Shown here: one piece after another, positions 12,563 to 24,230 of the stretch
How positions within the stretch are numbered: position 1 is the stretch's first letter
Layout of the letters: each line of letters begins with the position of its first letter
Origin: Siphonodentalium dalli
Lineage: Eukaryota; Mollusca; Scaphopoda; Gadilida; Siphonodentaliidae
Reading direction: 5' to 3'
Length of the DNA: 64,000 bases
Assembly: GCA_032622095.1 (NCBI GenBank)
Contig: CP136064.1
Span: 48,054,073-48,118,072, forward strand
The notes under the pieces: model-generated
Database searches by the model: none
Seen by the model: only the letters and a program-made list of their open reading frames with translations
What the model was told of the DNA's origin: nothing
Made by a program: the position numbers and the translations under genes

Positions 12563-13846
12563 ATGGAGTTGAAATTCGTCAGGAAATTTACGTTGACAGT
12601 TCTTATTCATCAACTTATCTATAACTTGTGCGATTCTAATGAACAGTCGACATCATACAAGTTATATAGTAACATATTTACGAATTACAGCAAATACTTA
12701 AGGCCTGGAAATGCTCCTGTAGTACAAGTAAACATTGCCTTTCTGTTGACAGAAATTTCGAAAATTTATCAATTGTCGCAGACTATAGAAGTTGGTGCTT
12801 GGATGGTGATATCGTGGCGGGACGAGAGATTAATATGGGATGAAGGTGAATTTGATGTAGATCATTTGTACTTACCACAATCTCGATTGTGGACACCGGA
12901 TTTAACGGTTATGAATGCAGTCGGAACAAAAGGAGAATTTGGTTCCGATAATCAGGTTATGGTCGTGGATCTTGATGGAAAGGTAACATGGTACCCAGAC
13001 TATTTCTACACCACCAGGTGTCACATTGACGTCACAGCATTTCCTTTCGACTCACAAACGTGTACTATATACATCGGAACGTGGTCCTCAGATGCGAACG
13101 AAGTGAACGTCACAAACAGGCACGACCATGTAATTTTAGATATGTTTAGTGAACATGGGGAATGGGATTTAATTTCCTCATCTATGTACCGGTATGAATA
13201 TCCTGATCGTGAAGATGGATCGCCAATGTCGGAATGTCGAGTGGAACTGTCAATCAAACGACGCTCCTCCTACTATGTGATGTTTACTATAGTACCCGTC
13301 ATTGTGCTATCTTTGCTCAGCTTGGTGGCCTTCGTTATTCCGTATAGATCTGGAGAAAAAATGGCATTTTCCATCACGATGTTTCTTTCGAATTCAGTTG
13401 CACTTGCATTTTTCATTGATTGGATGCCATCTTCGTCCGAATCGATTTCAAGATTCGCCATTTTTCTCAGCCTCCAGTATGTACAGAGTGCACTCACTGT
13501 TTGTGCGGTTGCCGTAGTACAAGCATTCGCCGAACGCCACAAGAGTGATCCCCCGTCCAAGATACACAAAGCAGCAATGAAGGTCCTCGGACGTGGCATT
13601 CGGATTTTCGACGATGAAGACTTTTGCTTGACTGGAAACACCGATAATAGACAATCTGGCAACAGTACACCAGTGTTGGAGATAGCAGCAGATGGATCTG
13701 AATATGAGGTCAAGACCAATTCCGCTGAGCATTTATTATCATGGAGGGCCTTCTCGGTGATGACGAATCGGTTTTTCTTGTTACTCTTTTCTATACTCTA
13801 CTTCTTAGAAATTGTAACACTTGTTTGCACTCTGTCGTCACATTGA
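12563..13846 (+). CDS. Receptor 1: intronless nicotinic-type Cys-loop channel subunit
   Basis: 427 residues, one exon. Predicted pentameric ligand-gated cation channel subunit in the plasma membrane. Signal peptide about 1-24; ligand-binding domain to about 235 with W80 (loop D), W110-TPD (loop A), Cys loop C153-C167 around FPFDSQT, GTW174 (loop B) and an N-glycosylation site at N182. M1 236-260, M2 after G264-E265-K266 with L275 at 9' and D286 at 20', M3 296-322, a short cytoplasmic loop, M4 401-424. GEK before M2 is the cation-selective form. The loop-C region has one cysteine (C225) rather than the vicinal pair of alpha subunits, and the loop-A tyrosine is M118. The start is chosen because MEL is conserved in all five copies. 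One extra valine near residue 54 distinguishes it. Slightly shorter than typical nicotinic subunits because of the M3-M4 loop. Ligand unknown; chemosensory use is a hypothesis. Confidence 0.93.
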   Translation: MELKFVRKFTLTVLIHQLIYNLCDSNEQSTSYKLYSNIFTNYSKYLRPGNAPVVQVNIAFLLTEISKIYQLSQTIEVGAWMVISWRDERLIWDEGEFDVDHLYLPQSRLWTPDLTVMNAVGTKGEFGSDNQVMVVDLDGKVTWYPDYFYTTRCHIDVTAFPFDSQTCTIYIGTWSSDANEVNVTNRHDHVILDMFSEHGEWDLISSSMYRYEYPDREDGSPMSECRVELSIKRRSSYYVMFTIVPVIVLSLLSLVAFVIPYRSGEKMAFSITMFLSNSVALAFFIDWMPSSSESISRFAIFLSLQYVQSALTVCAVAVVQAFAERHKSDPPSKIHKAAMKVLGRGIRIFDDEDFCLTGNTDNRQSGNSTPVLEIAADGSEYEVKTNSAEHLLSWRAFSVMTNRFFLLLFSILYFLEIVTLVCTLSSH

Positions 13847-15560
13847 ACTTGTCGATGAACGCCTCCATTTAGAGAGACTGTTCATTTGGTTATATGCCAT
13901 GCATGCTCGCTACGACTAATGTTGATACCACAATATACTGCAACTGGAAAAAGAATGCCAGTAACTCAAAATGTTCGAAAATGTCATGTTATGGTTACTT
14001 TAACCCTTTCTTTATAAATGGATTTTCTCATTGAGTTATGATAGTATTCATTGGAATAGTATATTATTCATCAGGAGGGTTGTTCAGGAAGTATAGGCAG
14101 ACGACATGTACAGACGAAAAGATAATACAAGCACAGAATGATTTAAATTAATTGGTGGGAAAATGTCAGATAAGTGCAACAAACGACATATTTGTTGAAC
14201 TTATTATCTGAACATCTCCCAAGGGAACTACTCGTTAATCAGTATTTGGCAAAGAAAGGGTTAAAGAACAAGCATATAACTGACAGTTATATTTGGGAGC
14301 TTCTAGACCGTTCAAACCACGTGACACTGGATGCTGTTCATCTTTTGAGAATACATAATATATTTTATTGCCTGAAAAGAAACTCAGAACTACAGCTTCT
14401 ATATAAATAAATTTCCATTCCCCAGTAATTCACCAATTTAAATTGTTTAGATATGACGTACAAATCAAATAAACAATGTAATACGTCATATCTAAACAAT
14501 TTAAATTGGTGAATTACTGGGGAATGGAAATTTATTTATATAGAAGCTGTAGTTCTGAGTTTCTTTTCAGGCAAAATTTCTGCGGGATAGCCCTGTCGTA
14601 CTCTTGGGGATTTATTTTAAAAAGTAAATACATGACCCGTGGTTTTTCTTGCATTTTCATAATCACATGGTTTCAATCTAGCTGGGTAAACATCACGGAG
14701 GTCTGGTGAATATACAGCCCCCTCCCCAATTTCGCGGAGTGTTAGCCTCCCCACCATTGTGGATATATGCAGTGGTAGACCTGATAGATTCCGACACCCA
14801 GTAGCCCCCTCTCGTAGATCGTAGCCCCCAAGTCGGGGGATGATGGCGCCACCACTTGAGTTACTGCCGAGTAAGACTGCCATGGCAGGTCTGCTGAACA
14901 GACAGTATGCCCTGCCATGTGATATAATTTTTGTGACTGAGGCTTTGTCTGATGTTGTACCATTCTGTTTAGATATATCCATTGATTTATGGTTACTTCA
15001 TATTGCTATTAAAGTATTTTGATTGTCATTTTCTGTTAAATTTATTATAAATTTCCAAATTCTGCATGAAAAGGTTTAAAATTGGTTTGGATATGCCTCA
15101 TATTTCAGTTTGTACGAGATACGTCAGCTAGTCAATTTAAAAAACAAATCTTAATTTTTTTGGCTCTTGAATTGCGTAGAGTTTATAATTGAATTCAGTT
15201 AGCAACTTGAGCATTGAAAAGGCCCAGGTAATAAAAAGAATACCATGCACAGTTATGTTTTGAATACCTGAAACATCTCATTAGTGTAGCCGCTCGTGAG
15301 AATTCGATATTTCTTTCCAGGCATTCATGAGATATTTCGGTATTCAAACAAAAATTATAGGTATTCTCAATATAGTCATGGTCGTCGTTGTTCTAATGCA
15401 AAAAGATCTGTGAATGCTCGATTATCAACACTGCTGTTAAACATATGATGTTATATACGCACATCTCACCTTACAATGCTTTAAAAGAATTTTTACAATC
15501 AAAAATGTAATGTTCTTGAAAATAATAACATAATTATTCTGTCAAGTGAAAAATACTAAA
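13847..15560 (+). other. 3' flank of receptor 1, shared with receptors 2 and 4
   Basis: Aligns with 27309-29700 and 53640-55660, including AAAATGTCATGTTATGGTTA, CAACAAACGACATATTTG and a stretch around GGTAGACCTGATAGATTCCG. A conserved ATTAAA in a shared TATTGCTATTAAAGTATT context at 15008 could be a poly(A) signal about 1.2 kb after the stop. AATAAA at 14405 lies within the hairpin. A conserved open frame of roughly 80 codons (14174-14410) lacks an ATG and is interrupted by TGA in the receptor 2 flank, so it is not called as a gene. Confidence 0.7.
14370..14572. repeat. Perfect 91-base inverted repeat with 21-base loop
   Basis: Bases 14370-14460 and 14482-14572 are exact reverse complements, as far as base-by-base reading shows, separated by 14461-14481. 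Only the right arm is collinear with the 3' flanks of receptors 2 and 4, so the left arm is an inverted copy made in this flank alone. The lack of mismatches implies a recent event or an assembly fold-back artefact. Confidence 0.93.
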
Positions 15561-15709
15561 AATATTTCCCAGAGAAGGGAGCTTCTGTTGACTGGTCTTA
15601 TTGACTCAAAAGTTTTATTTTATATTCCCGAATAAATAGAGAAATTTCATGGAAGAGATATGCCATCTTTAACTGTCATATTATCAACAAACACGAACAC
15701 TATACCTTG

Positions 15710-16381
15710 TTGGTCAACGTAAAATGACTTTCACCACAACCATGTAACCTGAACTAGTAAATAAAAGCATCACCACACATGTCAAAACAAGCCCTGTATG
15801 TCCTAAATAAAACTTGAATTGTCTCCTTGATTAATGTATTAACTCAATTCTGGATACACAATATATGCACAATTACATGTATTTATATGACAAGAGTTCA
15901 TTTCAATGAGATGCAGGAGTGAAGATACATGAGTCGTCAATTATCAAATTCCCATATACATGGATTGGGTACGAACATATGTCATTTCAGGTACACCCCA
16001 ATATCGCAAGCATAATTTCGTCGTTTATTCAGAGTACCACAGTGACAGTGGCTTAAATCATACACAGAACGATGCGAACATGTTAATAATGGGTTTCTTG
16101 ATACGACACAAGTGCTAGCGCGGAAGGATAGAAAGAGAGGCACAGTCTCGAGTTCTAACCATCCGCGATGGCACTTGTGGTATACACACACCCATTAACA
16201 CACGTGTCATTCTGTGCTTATTACACATAACCGGTCCTAGAATCCGCGAATTAAAAACACAGGCTTACAATTCAAGTTTTATTTATGACATACAGGGCTT
16301 GTTTTGACATGTGTGGTGATGATTTTATTTAATAGTTCAGGTTACATGGTTGTGGCGAAAGTCATTTGACGTTGACCAACG
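15710..16381. repeat. Inverted repeat pair, about 113-base arms, 445-base spacer
   Basis: The left arm (15710-15822, starting TTGGTCAACGTAAAATGAC) and right arm (16268-16381, ending with its reverse complement) are near-identical. The right arm and its right flank also match 37680-37860 and 63780-64000, so the inverted left copy is local. The spacer holds nothing recognisable. Confidence 0.85.
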
Positions 16382-17039
16382 AGATGCATATGGAACGTAC
16401 GTTCCATACGGATTTGTAAATATGGAACAGCAATAACACTGTACTTATAGAGGAACAAGAGTGTAATACATTTGTGTATGATATTTTGTTCAGTAATAAT
16501 GATATATGACTCAGTATTAGATAATTGGGAACAAATAAACTACGGATTCGGTGGATCGGATTGACATTCCAACCATTCATCCCTATAAACTGCAACTTTG
16601 TCGTTTACAAAATGTTTCCATTGTTGCTTGCTGGTAAAATATTGTTCTAATTTACGGATCGCAAACATATTTTTCATAGGAAACACCTCATCACCATAGA
16701 GAACTGTAGAGACCTGTTGACATAGTTTTTGGTGTGCAAAATTCTAGAGACTGTTTTCTAGTTAATGCGAATTATGTACGGCGTGGCTTGTTTAATATTG
16801 TATGGCAATATGGCAAAGGTGATATCAGACCTGATAACTTAGGAAAATGTATGCAAGGCCAAGGCCACATCGGCTAACTGAGCAGGCAGATAAAAAGCCA
16901 GCGTGATATGCCGACAATCGGAAGGAATGAACCCACGGCTATCTACATGTCAACAAAAATAGTTAGGATAGTAGAACGGCTGGTTATTAATTCATCAGTT
17001 ATATAACAGTATAATGCATATACATGTATATATTAATTA
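16382..17039. other. Intergenic, no gene recognised
   Basis: The first 90 bases match 37790-37860 (AATATGGAACAGCAATAACA). The rest is AT-rich with no supportable coding or RNA feature. Confidence 0.45.
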
Positions 17040-17268
17040 TACAGAGTAGTTACACGCCCATGAAGTTAAAGGTTATCGTCTCCCACTGGACGAGTATTTT
17101 ACACACAAATGTAGTATAAGGTTATCGTAGTCCATTGGATGATCATTACACACAAAATAGTTAAATGCTATCGTAGGCCGGTGGACGAGTTGTTACACAC
17201 ATGCATGTAGTTAAAGGTTAATGTTATCCCCTGGACGAGTAGTTCCAGAAAAATGTAGTTACACGTTG
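17040..17268. repeat. 48-base satellite, left block
   Basis: Diverged units of the type AGTTAAAGGTTATCG...CCGTTGGACGAGTAGTTAC, in the same orientation as the block at 21912-22660. The 4.6-kb palindrome lies exactly between the two blocks, so the palindrome appears to have inserted into one satellite array. Confidence 0.8.
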
Positions 17269-20200
17269 TAGTCCAGGAGATATTGGTCGACCTCTTCACC
17301 CCCCCCCCCCATGACTTAACTTCACCCCACTAATTTTCTTCCTTATGGTATCCTCTAATTTTTTTCACTTGTTAACAAGAAAAAAAAGTGGCCGCAGAGA
17401 CTCCAGACATGATGGCGTCCATCATGGCGGCCATTTTTTTTAAATGCACCAGGTCTCTTTGATCGCCATTATAGTAAAGATGATAGCACATGCGGTCTTG
17501 TTTTCCGCTCGATTCGTTATTCTAATATACAACCTTTACAAATTAGCCAAAAATCCGACCCCAGAATTCAATATGGCGGCCAAGATGGCCGCCGAAATGT
17601 GAAAATATGCTATTTTTCTGACATGTTACCACCTTTCGTTTGTCTCTGTGGGAAAATGTTAGAATTTTTGCGTCATGTTATACATTTATCATATAGAGGA
17701 GTCATTGGCGTATACATGGGGACCATAATATGCATTCATTGCTGGATATTTTTGTCCGATATCACGTTTTCCCAAATGCCGGTATCATAGGTCAAAGCCG
17801 AATCTCCGTTAATAACGCGATGTTATGTTTCGAATCAATGAATGTTATTGCTATTATAACAACACCCATGCATATATATTTGCAGGAGATACTCGAGCTA
17901 GGATTCCTCTTATACCTGAGTTGAGGAATATTTACCCAAATCCAAGATGGCGGCCAAAATGGCAACCAGAAATAAAAAATCGCCGAAAATCGCTGATTTT
18001 AACATCAGTGAGCATTATTGTCATGACAACTCCACACCTGCTTACTATTGTAAGTTGGAAACACTTAGGCGAAGAACTTTCCTTGTACCATATCCAAATA
18101 AAAGTCCCCCAAATCCAAAATGGCGCCCACAATGGCGGACAGATTTTGAAAAATCACCGAAATTCCCTCATAAGTTCACATCATTGGGCATTATTGTCGA
18201 GACAACTCCATCCATGCGTACAGTTGAGTTAGAAATACTGAGGTGAAGTAATTGCCTTACATCTCATGCGAGAAATGATTTTCCAAATCGAAAATGGCGG
18301 CCAAAATGTCGACCGAAATTTGAAAACAAGTCTACATTACTTTACTTTATTAGGATGGGCGTTATTGTTTCACGATTTCTACCCACCATTACATGTTGAT
18401 ATGTATGAATTATTCATTAGGGTTTGGCAAGTGATACTCACAGTCAATATGGCGGGCAACTGGCGGGCAGAAATTGAAAAGAAGCCGATATTATCACATA
18501 CTAATTTCAACTTTTTGTCATAATATTGATTTGTATAAACGAAACGGTACATAATATCAGCCATATATTAGTTCCAATGTAAGTCGTAGCCTTTTGGAAG
18601 GATGAAAACCCACAATCGCAATGTGGCATTTCAAAATCCATTCTCCACTAAGGGCTTATACTGGCCGTAACCGTATATAGGTGCGCCGAATAGTCATATT
18701 ATGACTTCCAAGAATCAAAACAACAGTACCTGAGCTTATTCTGAATTGCCACATTCAGCATTATCTAGGCTCGTTTCCGTCTCTTCGTCAGATTAATCTA
18801 TCTCACTCACAACAACAGTTCACTACTCTTCTTTGTAGGAGTGTGCCACTAATCGGAATGTTTCAAACAATACATATGCCGGTATCCAGCTCACGTGTTG
18901 GTTTCGAAACCTTGGAATTCTTAGCGAGCTTCATTCATGGTATAGCTTATGGTATAATTCAGATGCTACATATGGGGTATATGCGTCATCTTTTGCGATA
19001 CACTATACAGGTATTCGGTCGATGCGTATACTAGCTTTCAGAAGGACCTATCTATCTGCGTATTGTCAGTTTTGGTGTCCTAATGGGGTTAACAACGTGT
19101 ACACCTGGTGATCTTCCCAAAGAGCCACTTCTCAATATATGGTTCATCAATTCACATACTCATCTAATGCACTGACGTACCCGGACAACTTCTGTATATG
19201 GCTTCGAATGTTGAAAGCCCGATATTTGACGGATGCATTTCTGCTAAGGCGTAGAAGACCATAATGCATAATATACCCAAACTCCTTGAACATGATCATA
19301 AGAACAAGCTTGTTGGCGTCCAGCAATCGTCTCACCGAACATATCCAAGCAGATGATAACATTACACACGGTGCTAGTTTGTGGGTATGTGTCATGATAG
19401 TGGAAATGAAATTGGACCATGACTGCACCGTCCCTTATTTTGTTATGTTGTAGATTCAGACAGGATCTCATGTGTGGCTTTGCTTTCCTTGTATGCTAAG
19501 ATTGTATGTCCCCATCCGTTTGGAAGCCGTTCTTAAACAACTGGACCAGGAGTATGCCATTGGCTACTGCTGTATACGCCCCACCACAGCCATTGCCATC
19601 GAGACTGTAAATTGTTCTTTAAATACATAGTGAAATAAATTCACCACAGTTCCTGACATTTTCTTGAATAATACCGCCCACATACTGACACTCACCCCGA
19701 GAGAGGATAACAAAACACGCATACATTCATGCTATAAAGACATTATCCTTTAGTCCATCCGACTGTTTTGAGGGAGGCTAGCATTTTATTATCCAGACAA
19801 AAGTGTACGTAGTTGAATCAGAAAGGCTTCGAAACGGATGTGGAAATACAATCTTACCACTCCAAATAAAACCGACACGCACGACATTCGATATCTTAAA
19901 CATGCACCAGGTGTAGGGGTGGTGTATACAGTGGCCCATTTCATTCCCACTATCATGGCGCATGTCCACAAACTAGCACCGCGAGCATTGTTCTTCTCTG
20001 CTGGGAGATATTCGACGAGACAACTGCGGGGCGTCACACAGTTTGATTCGGATAATGGTCAAGAAGTGTGGGTAGTCTGTACACTAGGGTCTTCTCCTTA
20101 GCAGATAGACATCTGTCCAAGGGAATGAGACAGCTAGCAACCTTCGAAACACTGTCGAAGTTGTCCACATATGCCAATGCGTTCGCTGAGTTTGTGAGTT

Positions 20201-21911
20201 GACGAACCATCTATTGAGAAGTGACTAGCTAACTGGTTCGTCAGGTGTACACGTCGTTATCCCATGGGGTATGAGACACATACATAGAGATGACCTTCTG
20301 TAAGCTAGGAAAATGAATTGTCTGAAACGTTATGATTAGAGGGACACTACTCACAGGAAGTGGTGAATACTTTGTCGGTGTGAGCGACCTAGATTTTTCA
20401 GACAAAGAAATTGAAGCTGGTCCAGATAATTATGGACGTGACGTGGCATATCAGAATCTGTTATCATGTAATTGTTCTGATATAACTATTCGGCGCACCT
20501 ACGCTTACGGCCATTATCGGCGCTAAGTGGAGACTGGATTTCGAAATGCCACATGGCGATATTAATTGTGGTGTTTCATCTTTCCAGAAGGATACGAGCT
20601 ATGTTATCCGTTTTTATACCTTTAAGTTGAACTAGTAGATGGTATATGTACAGTTTCGTCCATACATACCGATATTATGACAAAAAGTTGAAATTAATAT
20701 GTGAAAATATCGATTTCTTTTCAATTTCTAGCCGCCAATTTAGCAGCGATCTTGGCTGTGAGTATCAATTGCCAAACCCTAATGAATACTTCATGTCACT
20801 ATTCCATATCAACATGTAATGGTGGATAGAAATCGCGAAACAATAACGCCAATCGTAAGAAAGTAAAGTAATGTAGACTTGTTTTCAAATTTCGGTCGCC
20901 ATTTTGGCCGCCATCTTCGATTTGGAAAACAATTTCTTGCATGAGATGTAATGTAATTACGTCACCTCAGTATTTACAACTCAATTGTAAGCATGGGTGG
21001 AGTTGTCTCGACAATAATGCCCAATGATGTGAATATGAGGGAATTTCGGTGATTTTTCAAAATCTGTCCGCCATTGTGGGCGCCATTTTGGATTTGGGGG
21101 ACTTTTATTCGGATATGTTACAAGGAAAGTTCTTCGCCTAAGTGTTCCCAACTTACAATAGTAAGCACGTGTGGAGTTGTCATGACAATAATGCTCACTG
21201 ATGTTCAAATCAGCGATTTTATTTCTGGTGGCCATTTTGGCCGCCATCTTGGATTTGGGTAAATATTCCTCACTCAGGTATAAGAGGAATCCTAGCTCGA
21301 GTATCTCCTGCAAATATATATGCATGGGTGTTGTTATAATAGCAATAACATTCATTGATTCGAAACATAACATCGCGTTATTAACGGAGATTCGGCTTTG
21401 GCCTATGATACCGGCATTTGGGAAAACGTGATATCGGACAAAAATATCCCGCAATGAATGCATATTATGGTCCCCATGTATTCGCCAATGACTCCTCTAT
21501 ATGACAAATGTATAACATGATGCAAAAATTCTAACATTTTCCCACATAGACAAACGAAAGGTGGTAACATGTCAGAAAAATAGCATATTTTCACATTTCG
21601 GCGGCCATCTTGGCCGCCATATTGAATTCTGGGGTCGGATTTTTGGCTAATTTGTAAAGGTTGTATATTAGAATAACGAATCGAGCGGAAAACAAGACCG
21701 CATGTGCTATCATCTTTACTATAATGGCGATCAAAGAGACCTGGTGCATTTAAAAAAAATGGCCGCCATGATGGACGCCATCTTGTCTGGAGTCTCTGCG
21801 GCCACTTTTTTTTCTTGTTAAAAAATTAGAGGAGACCTTAAGGAAGAAAATTAGTGGGGTGAAGTTAAGTCCTGGGGGGGTTGCAGAGGTCGACCAATAT
21901 CTCCTGGACTA
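17269..21911. mobile_element. 4.6-kb palindromic (fold-back) element
   Basis: Ends TAGTCCAGGAGATATTGG at 17269 and its reverse complement finishing at 21911. Outer arms of about 1.45 kb (17269-18715 and 20465-21911) are highly similar inverted copies. The inner part is also inverted but diverged: the minus-strand frame at 19147-19428 and plus-strand frame at 19838-20101 share STIMTHTHKLAP / PTIMAHVHKLAP. The centre is near 19,600. Possible target duplication TTG on both sides (TA is an alternative). No transposase motif is recognised. Open frames of 93-160 codons in the arms follow the repeats and are not called as genes. Resembles fold-back transposons; the superfamily is unknown. Confidence 0.75.
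17940..18500. repeat. Degenerate 160-175-base tandem repeat with AAGATGGCGGCC motifs
   Basis: In the left arm of the palindrome, units begin near 17943, 18115, 18290 and 18448, each with (A/C)AANATGGCGGCCA-like starts followed by a related GAAAAATCGCCGAAA-type segment. AAGATGGCGGC matches the known YY1 core consensus. The inverted counterpart lies at about 20720-21260. Copies near 17425 and 17570 carry the same motif. Confidence 0.7.
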
Positions 21912-22660
21912 TTGCCAGTGTCCGTTGGACAGGTATCTACACATCAATACAGTTAAAGGTTATCGTTCTCCGTTGTACGAGTAGTTATAAACAAATGTAT
22001 TTAAAGGTTATCACTGTCCGTGGTACGAGTAGTTACATACAAATATAGTCACATTTTATCGCTGTCCTTTGGACGAGTAGTTACATACAAATGTAGTTAA
22101 ATGTTATCGCTTTCCGTTGGATGAGTAGTTACACACAAATTTAGTTAAAGGTTATCGCGTCCATGGGCGGAGTAGTTACACACAAATGTAGTTAAAGGTT
22201 ATCACTGTCCGTGGTACGAGTAGTTACATACAAATGTAGTCACATTCTATCGCTGTCCGTTGGACGAGTAGTTACATACAAATGTAGTTAAATGTTATCT
22301 CTTTCCGTTGGATGAGTAGTTACACACAAATTTAGTTAAAGGTTATCGCGTCCATGGGCGGAGTAGTTACACACAAATGTAGTTGAAGGTTATCACTGTC
22401 CGTGGTACGAGTAGTTACATACAAATGTAGTCACATTTTATCGCTGTCCGTTGGACGAGTAGTTACATACAAATGTAGTTAAATGTTATCGCTTTCCGTT
22501 GGATGAGTAGTTACACACACATTTAGTTAAAGGTTATCGCGTCCATGAGCGGAGTAGTTACATATAAATTATGTAGTTACAGTTTTTCGTTGTCTGCTGG
22601 ACGAAAAGTTATGCACATATGTGGTTAAAGGTGTTCGTATTATCTGCTGGACGAGATGCA
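21912..22660. repeat. 48-base satellite with four-unit higher-order structure, right block
   Basis: Units of 47-48 bases can be phased on GAGTAGTTAC (for example at 22029, 22077, 22125, 22172 and 22220). Every fourth unit is most alike: the variant GTGGTACGAGTAGTTACAT recurs at about 22029, 22220 and 22411, giving a 191-base higher-order repeat present about three times. Units degrade towards 22660. Confidence 0.85.
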
Positions 22661-23289
22661 GAGTTAAAAATCAAAATCGTAAAGAATTTAATTTAGTTTC
22701 ATAAGTTTACATATTGTTTGTAAATTCCTAAATACATGGATAGAGTTGAATGGTTTCCAAACATCCATGCATAGAGCATAGGTTATCTCGCTGTCGGATG
22801 TCATATATAGAAATTTAAAACCTTATTATAAATGGCACACCTTTTCTGGTGGTACGTTTTAGGTATATTTATTGTTATTCAGTATTTGACTATCGCAGTA
22901 TCGGTATAGCTTGATGGTTTTGGAGGAAAAATAATTAACCCATTTTGGAAAATGTTAAATAAGACCATGTCCAAAAGATGGCATTTATAAAGTTGGGATC
23001 GAAAAAAAATATACTCAGAGTGAAGTCATCAGGAGAGTACCTCTGGCATAACAGACATCAAATACAGTCTGTTAGATAATACGTTTCGGCCCTTAAGCTC
23101 GACATAGTTGGTCACCAGGGAATGGGCCGTATAGATCAAATTACCGATCTATAATTTCAGCTTGAAAACTATGGCCAAAAACCCTCTCCATCAAAACACA
23201 TGACGTCAAACTAGATACAAAAATCACCAGGTCCGTTGTTAATTTGTGACATGTTATATTTATATCATAAAAAAGTGACAATTCCATGC
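22661..23289. other. Intergenic, no gene recognised
   Basis: AT-rich, no open frame or repeat of note. Confidence 0.45.
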
Positions 23290-24230
23290 TATAAACGACA
23301 AGCTAGGTAGCTCCATGAATTCCGTTCCCAGTTCCCTATTCTCCTAAAATTGCACCTTTCGTTACTAAATCGACTGCGTAGCCAGAGCCATGGTGGCCAC
23401 CCGGGAATCCTTGTATTTTCGTGCAGTGACACCCAGCGGGCATCTATACACTGAGAAAAAAACCTAGTCAAAGTGACCAAGATATCTTAGTCACAACCCT
23501 TGTCTCAAAATTAACTAAGATTACCTAGTCACAGTGACTAAGGTATAGCTTAGTCAGTGTGACTAAGATAAGTTAGTCAAAGTTAACTAAGATTAGCCTT
23601 TGGTGTGCCCGACTATATAAGGCCATGATACTGGTGACTAAGGTCGCCCTTAGTCACCGCAACCCTAACTTAGTCATTAGTGACTAAGTTACAGTGTGAC
23701 TAAGCAATCTTAGTCACTTTGACCAAATTCTTTTTTTCAGTGTAGGAAAGGGACGCGACCATGCAGCCCTTCCAAATTTTCGAAAATTGGGCTGAAGTCG
23801 TGCATGAGGTGTCAAAATAGCACTTTTCGTTACTAAATCGGCTGCGTAGCCAGAGCCATGTTGGCCACCGGGAATCCTTATATTATCGTGCGGTGCCACC
23901 CAGTGGGCATCTATAGGAAAGGGACGCGACCATGCAGCCCCTTCCAAATTTTCGAAAATCGGGCTGAAGTCGTGCATGGGGTGTCAAAATAGCACTTTTC
24001 GTTACTAAATCGGCTGCGTAGCCAGAGACATGGTGGCCACCCGGGAATCCTTGTAATCTCGTGTGGTGCCACCCAGCGGGCATCTATAGGACAGGGACGC
24101 GACCATGCAGCCCCTTCCAAATTTTCGAAAATTGGGCTGAAGTCGTGCATGGGGTGTCAAAATAGCACTTTTCGTTACTAAATCGGCTGCGTAGCCAGAT
24201 TCATGGTGACCACCCGGGAAATTTTCGAAA
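23290..24230. repeat. Satellite with period about 172 bases, interrupted
   Basis: Units recur at GGGACGCGACCATGCAGCCC near 23750, 23921 and 24094, with a partial unit at 23330-23448. Each contains TTTCGTTACTAAATCGGCTG and GTGCCACCCAGCGGGCATC. Minus-strand open frames of 63-87 codons run through it, but the period is not a multiple of three and their sequence follows the repeat. The first unit is split by the nested element at 23449-23742. Confidence 0.85.
23449..23742. mobile_element. 294-base TIR element nested in the satellite, TA duplication
   Basis: Left end CACTGAGAAAAAAACCTAGT, right end in reverse complement CACTGAAAAAAAGAATTTGG; both lead into GTCAAAGTGAC. TA dinucleotides at 23447-23448 and 23743-23744 flank it, and removing the element plus one TA restores the satellite sequence CATCTATAGGAAAGGG seen in the other units. 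The interior is built of TTAGTCAC-type short repeats in both orientations. The TA duplication points to a Tc1/mariner-like mobiliser; no transposase is present. Confidence 0.88.

Noticed and set aside
13021-13732. Minus-strand open frames of 78-148 codons over receptor genes, repeated in every copy
   Set aside because: They are antisense shadows of the receptor coding sequence; their conservation follows that of the sense frame.
14174-14410. About 80-codon open frame after receptors 1 and 4 with similar predicted peptides
   Set aside because: It begins with GTG rather than ATG, the receptor 2 copy has a TGA in place of TGG, and changes between copies are largely amino-acid altering. Treated as conserved flank DNA.
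20981-21463. 160-codon minus-strand frame in the palindrome arm and its plus-strand mirror
   Set aside because: The translation merely follows the AAGATGGCGGCC tandem repeat; the mirror copy at 17825-18246 is frame-shifted, so no common protein is kept.
21912-22660. Regular short repeats that could suggest a CRISPR array
   Set aside because: Units abut without unique spacers, and the surrounding genes are eukaryotic; it is a satellite.
23714-24150. Open frames of 66-87 codons on the minus strand of the 172-base satellite
   Set aside because: The period is not a multiple of three and the peptides repeat with the satellite, so they are not genes.
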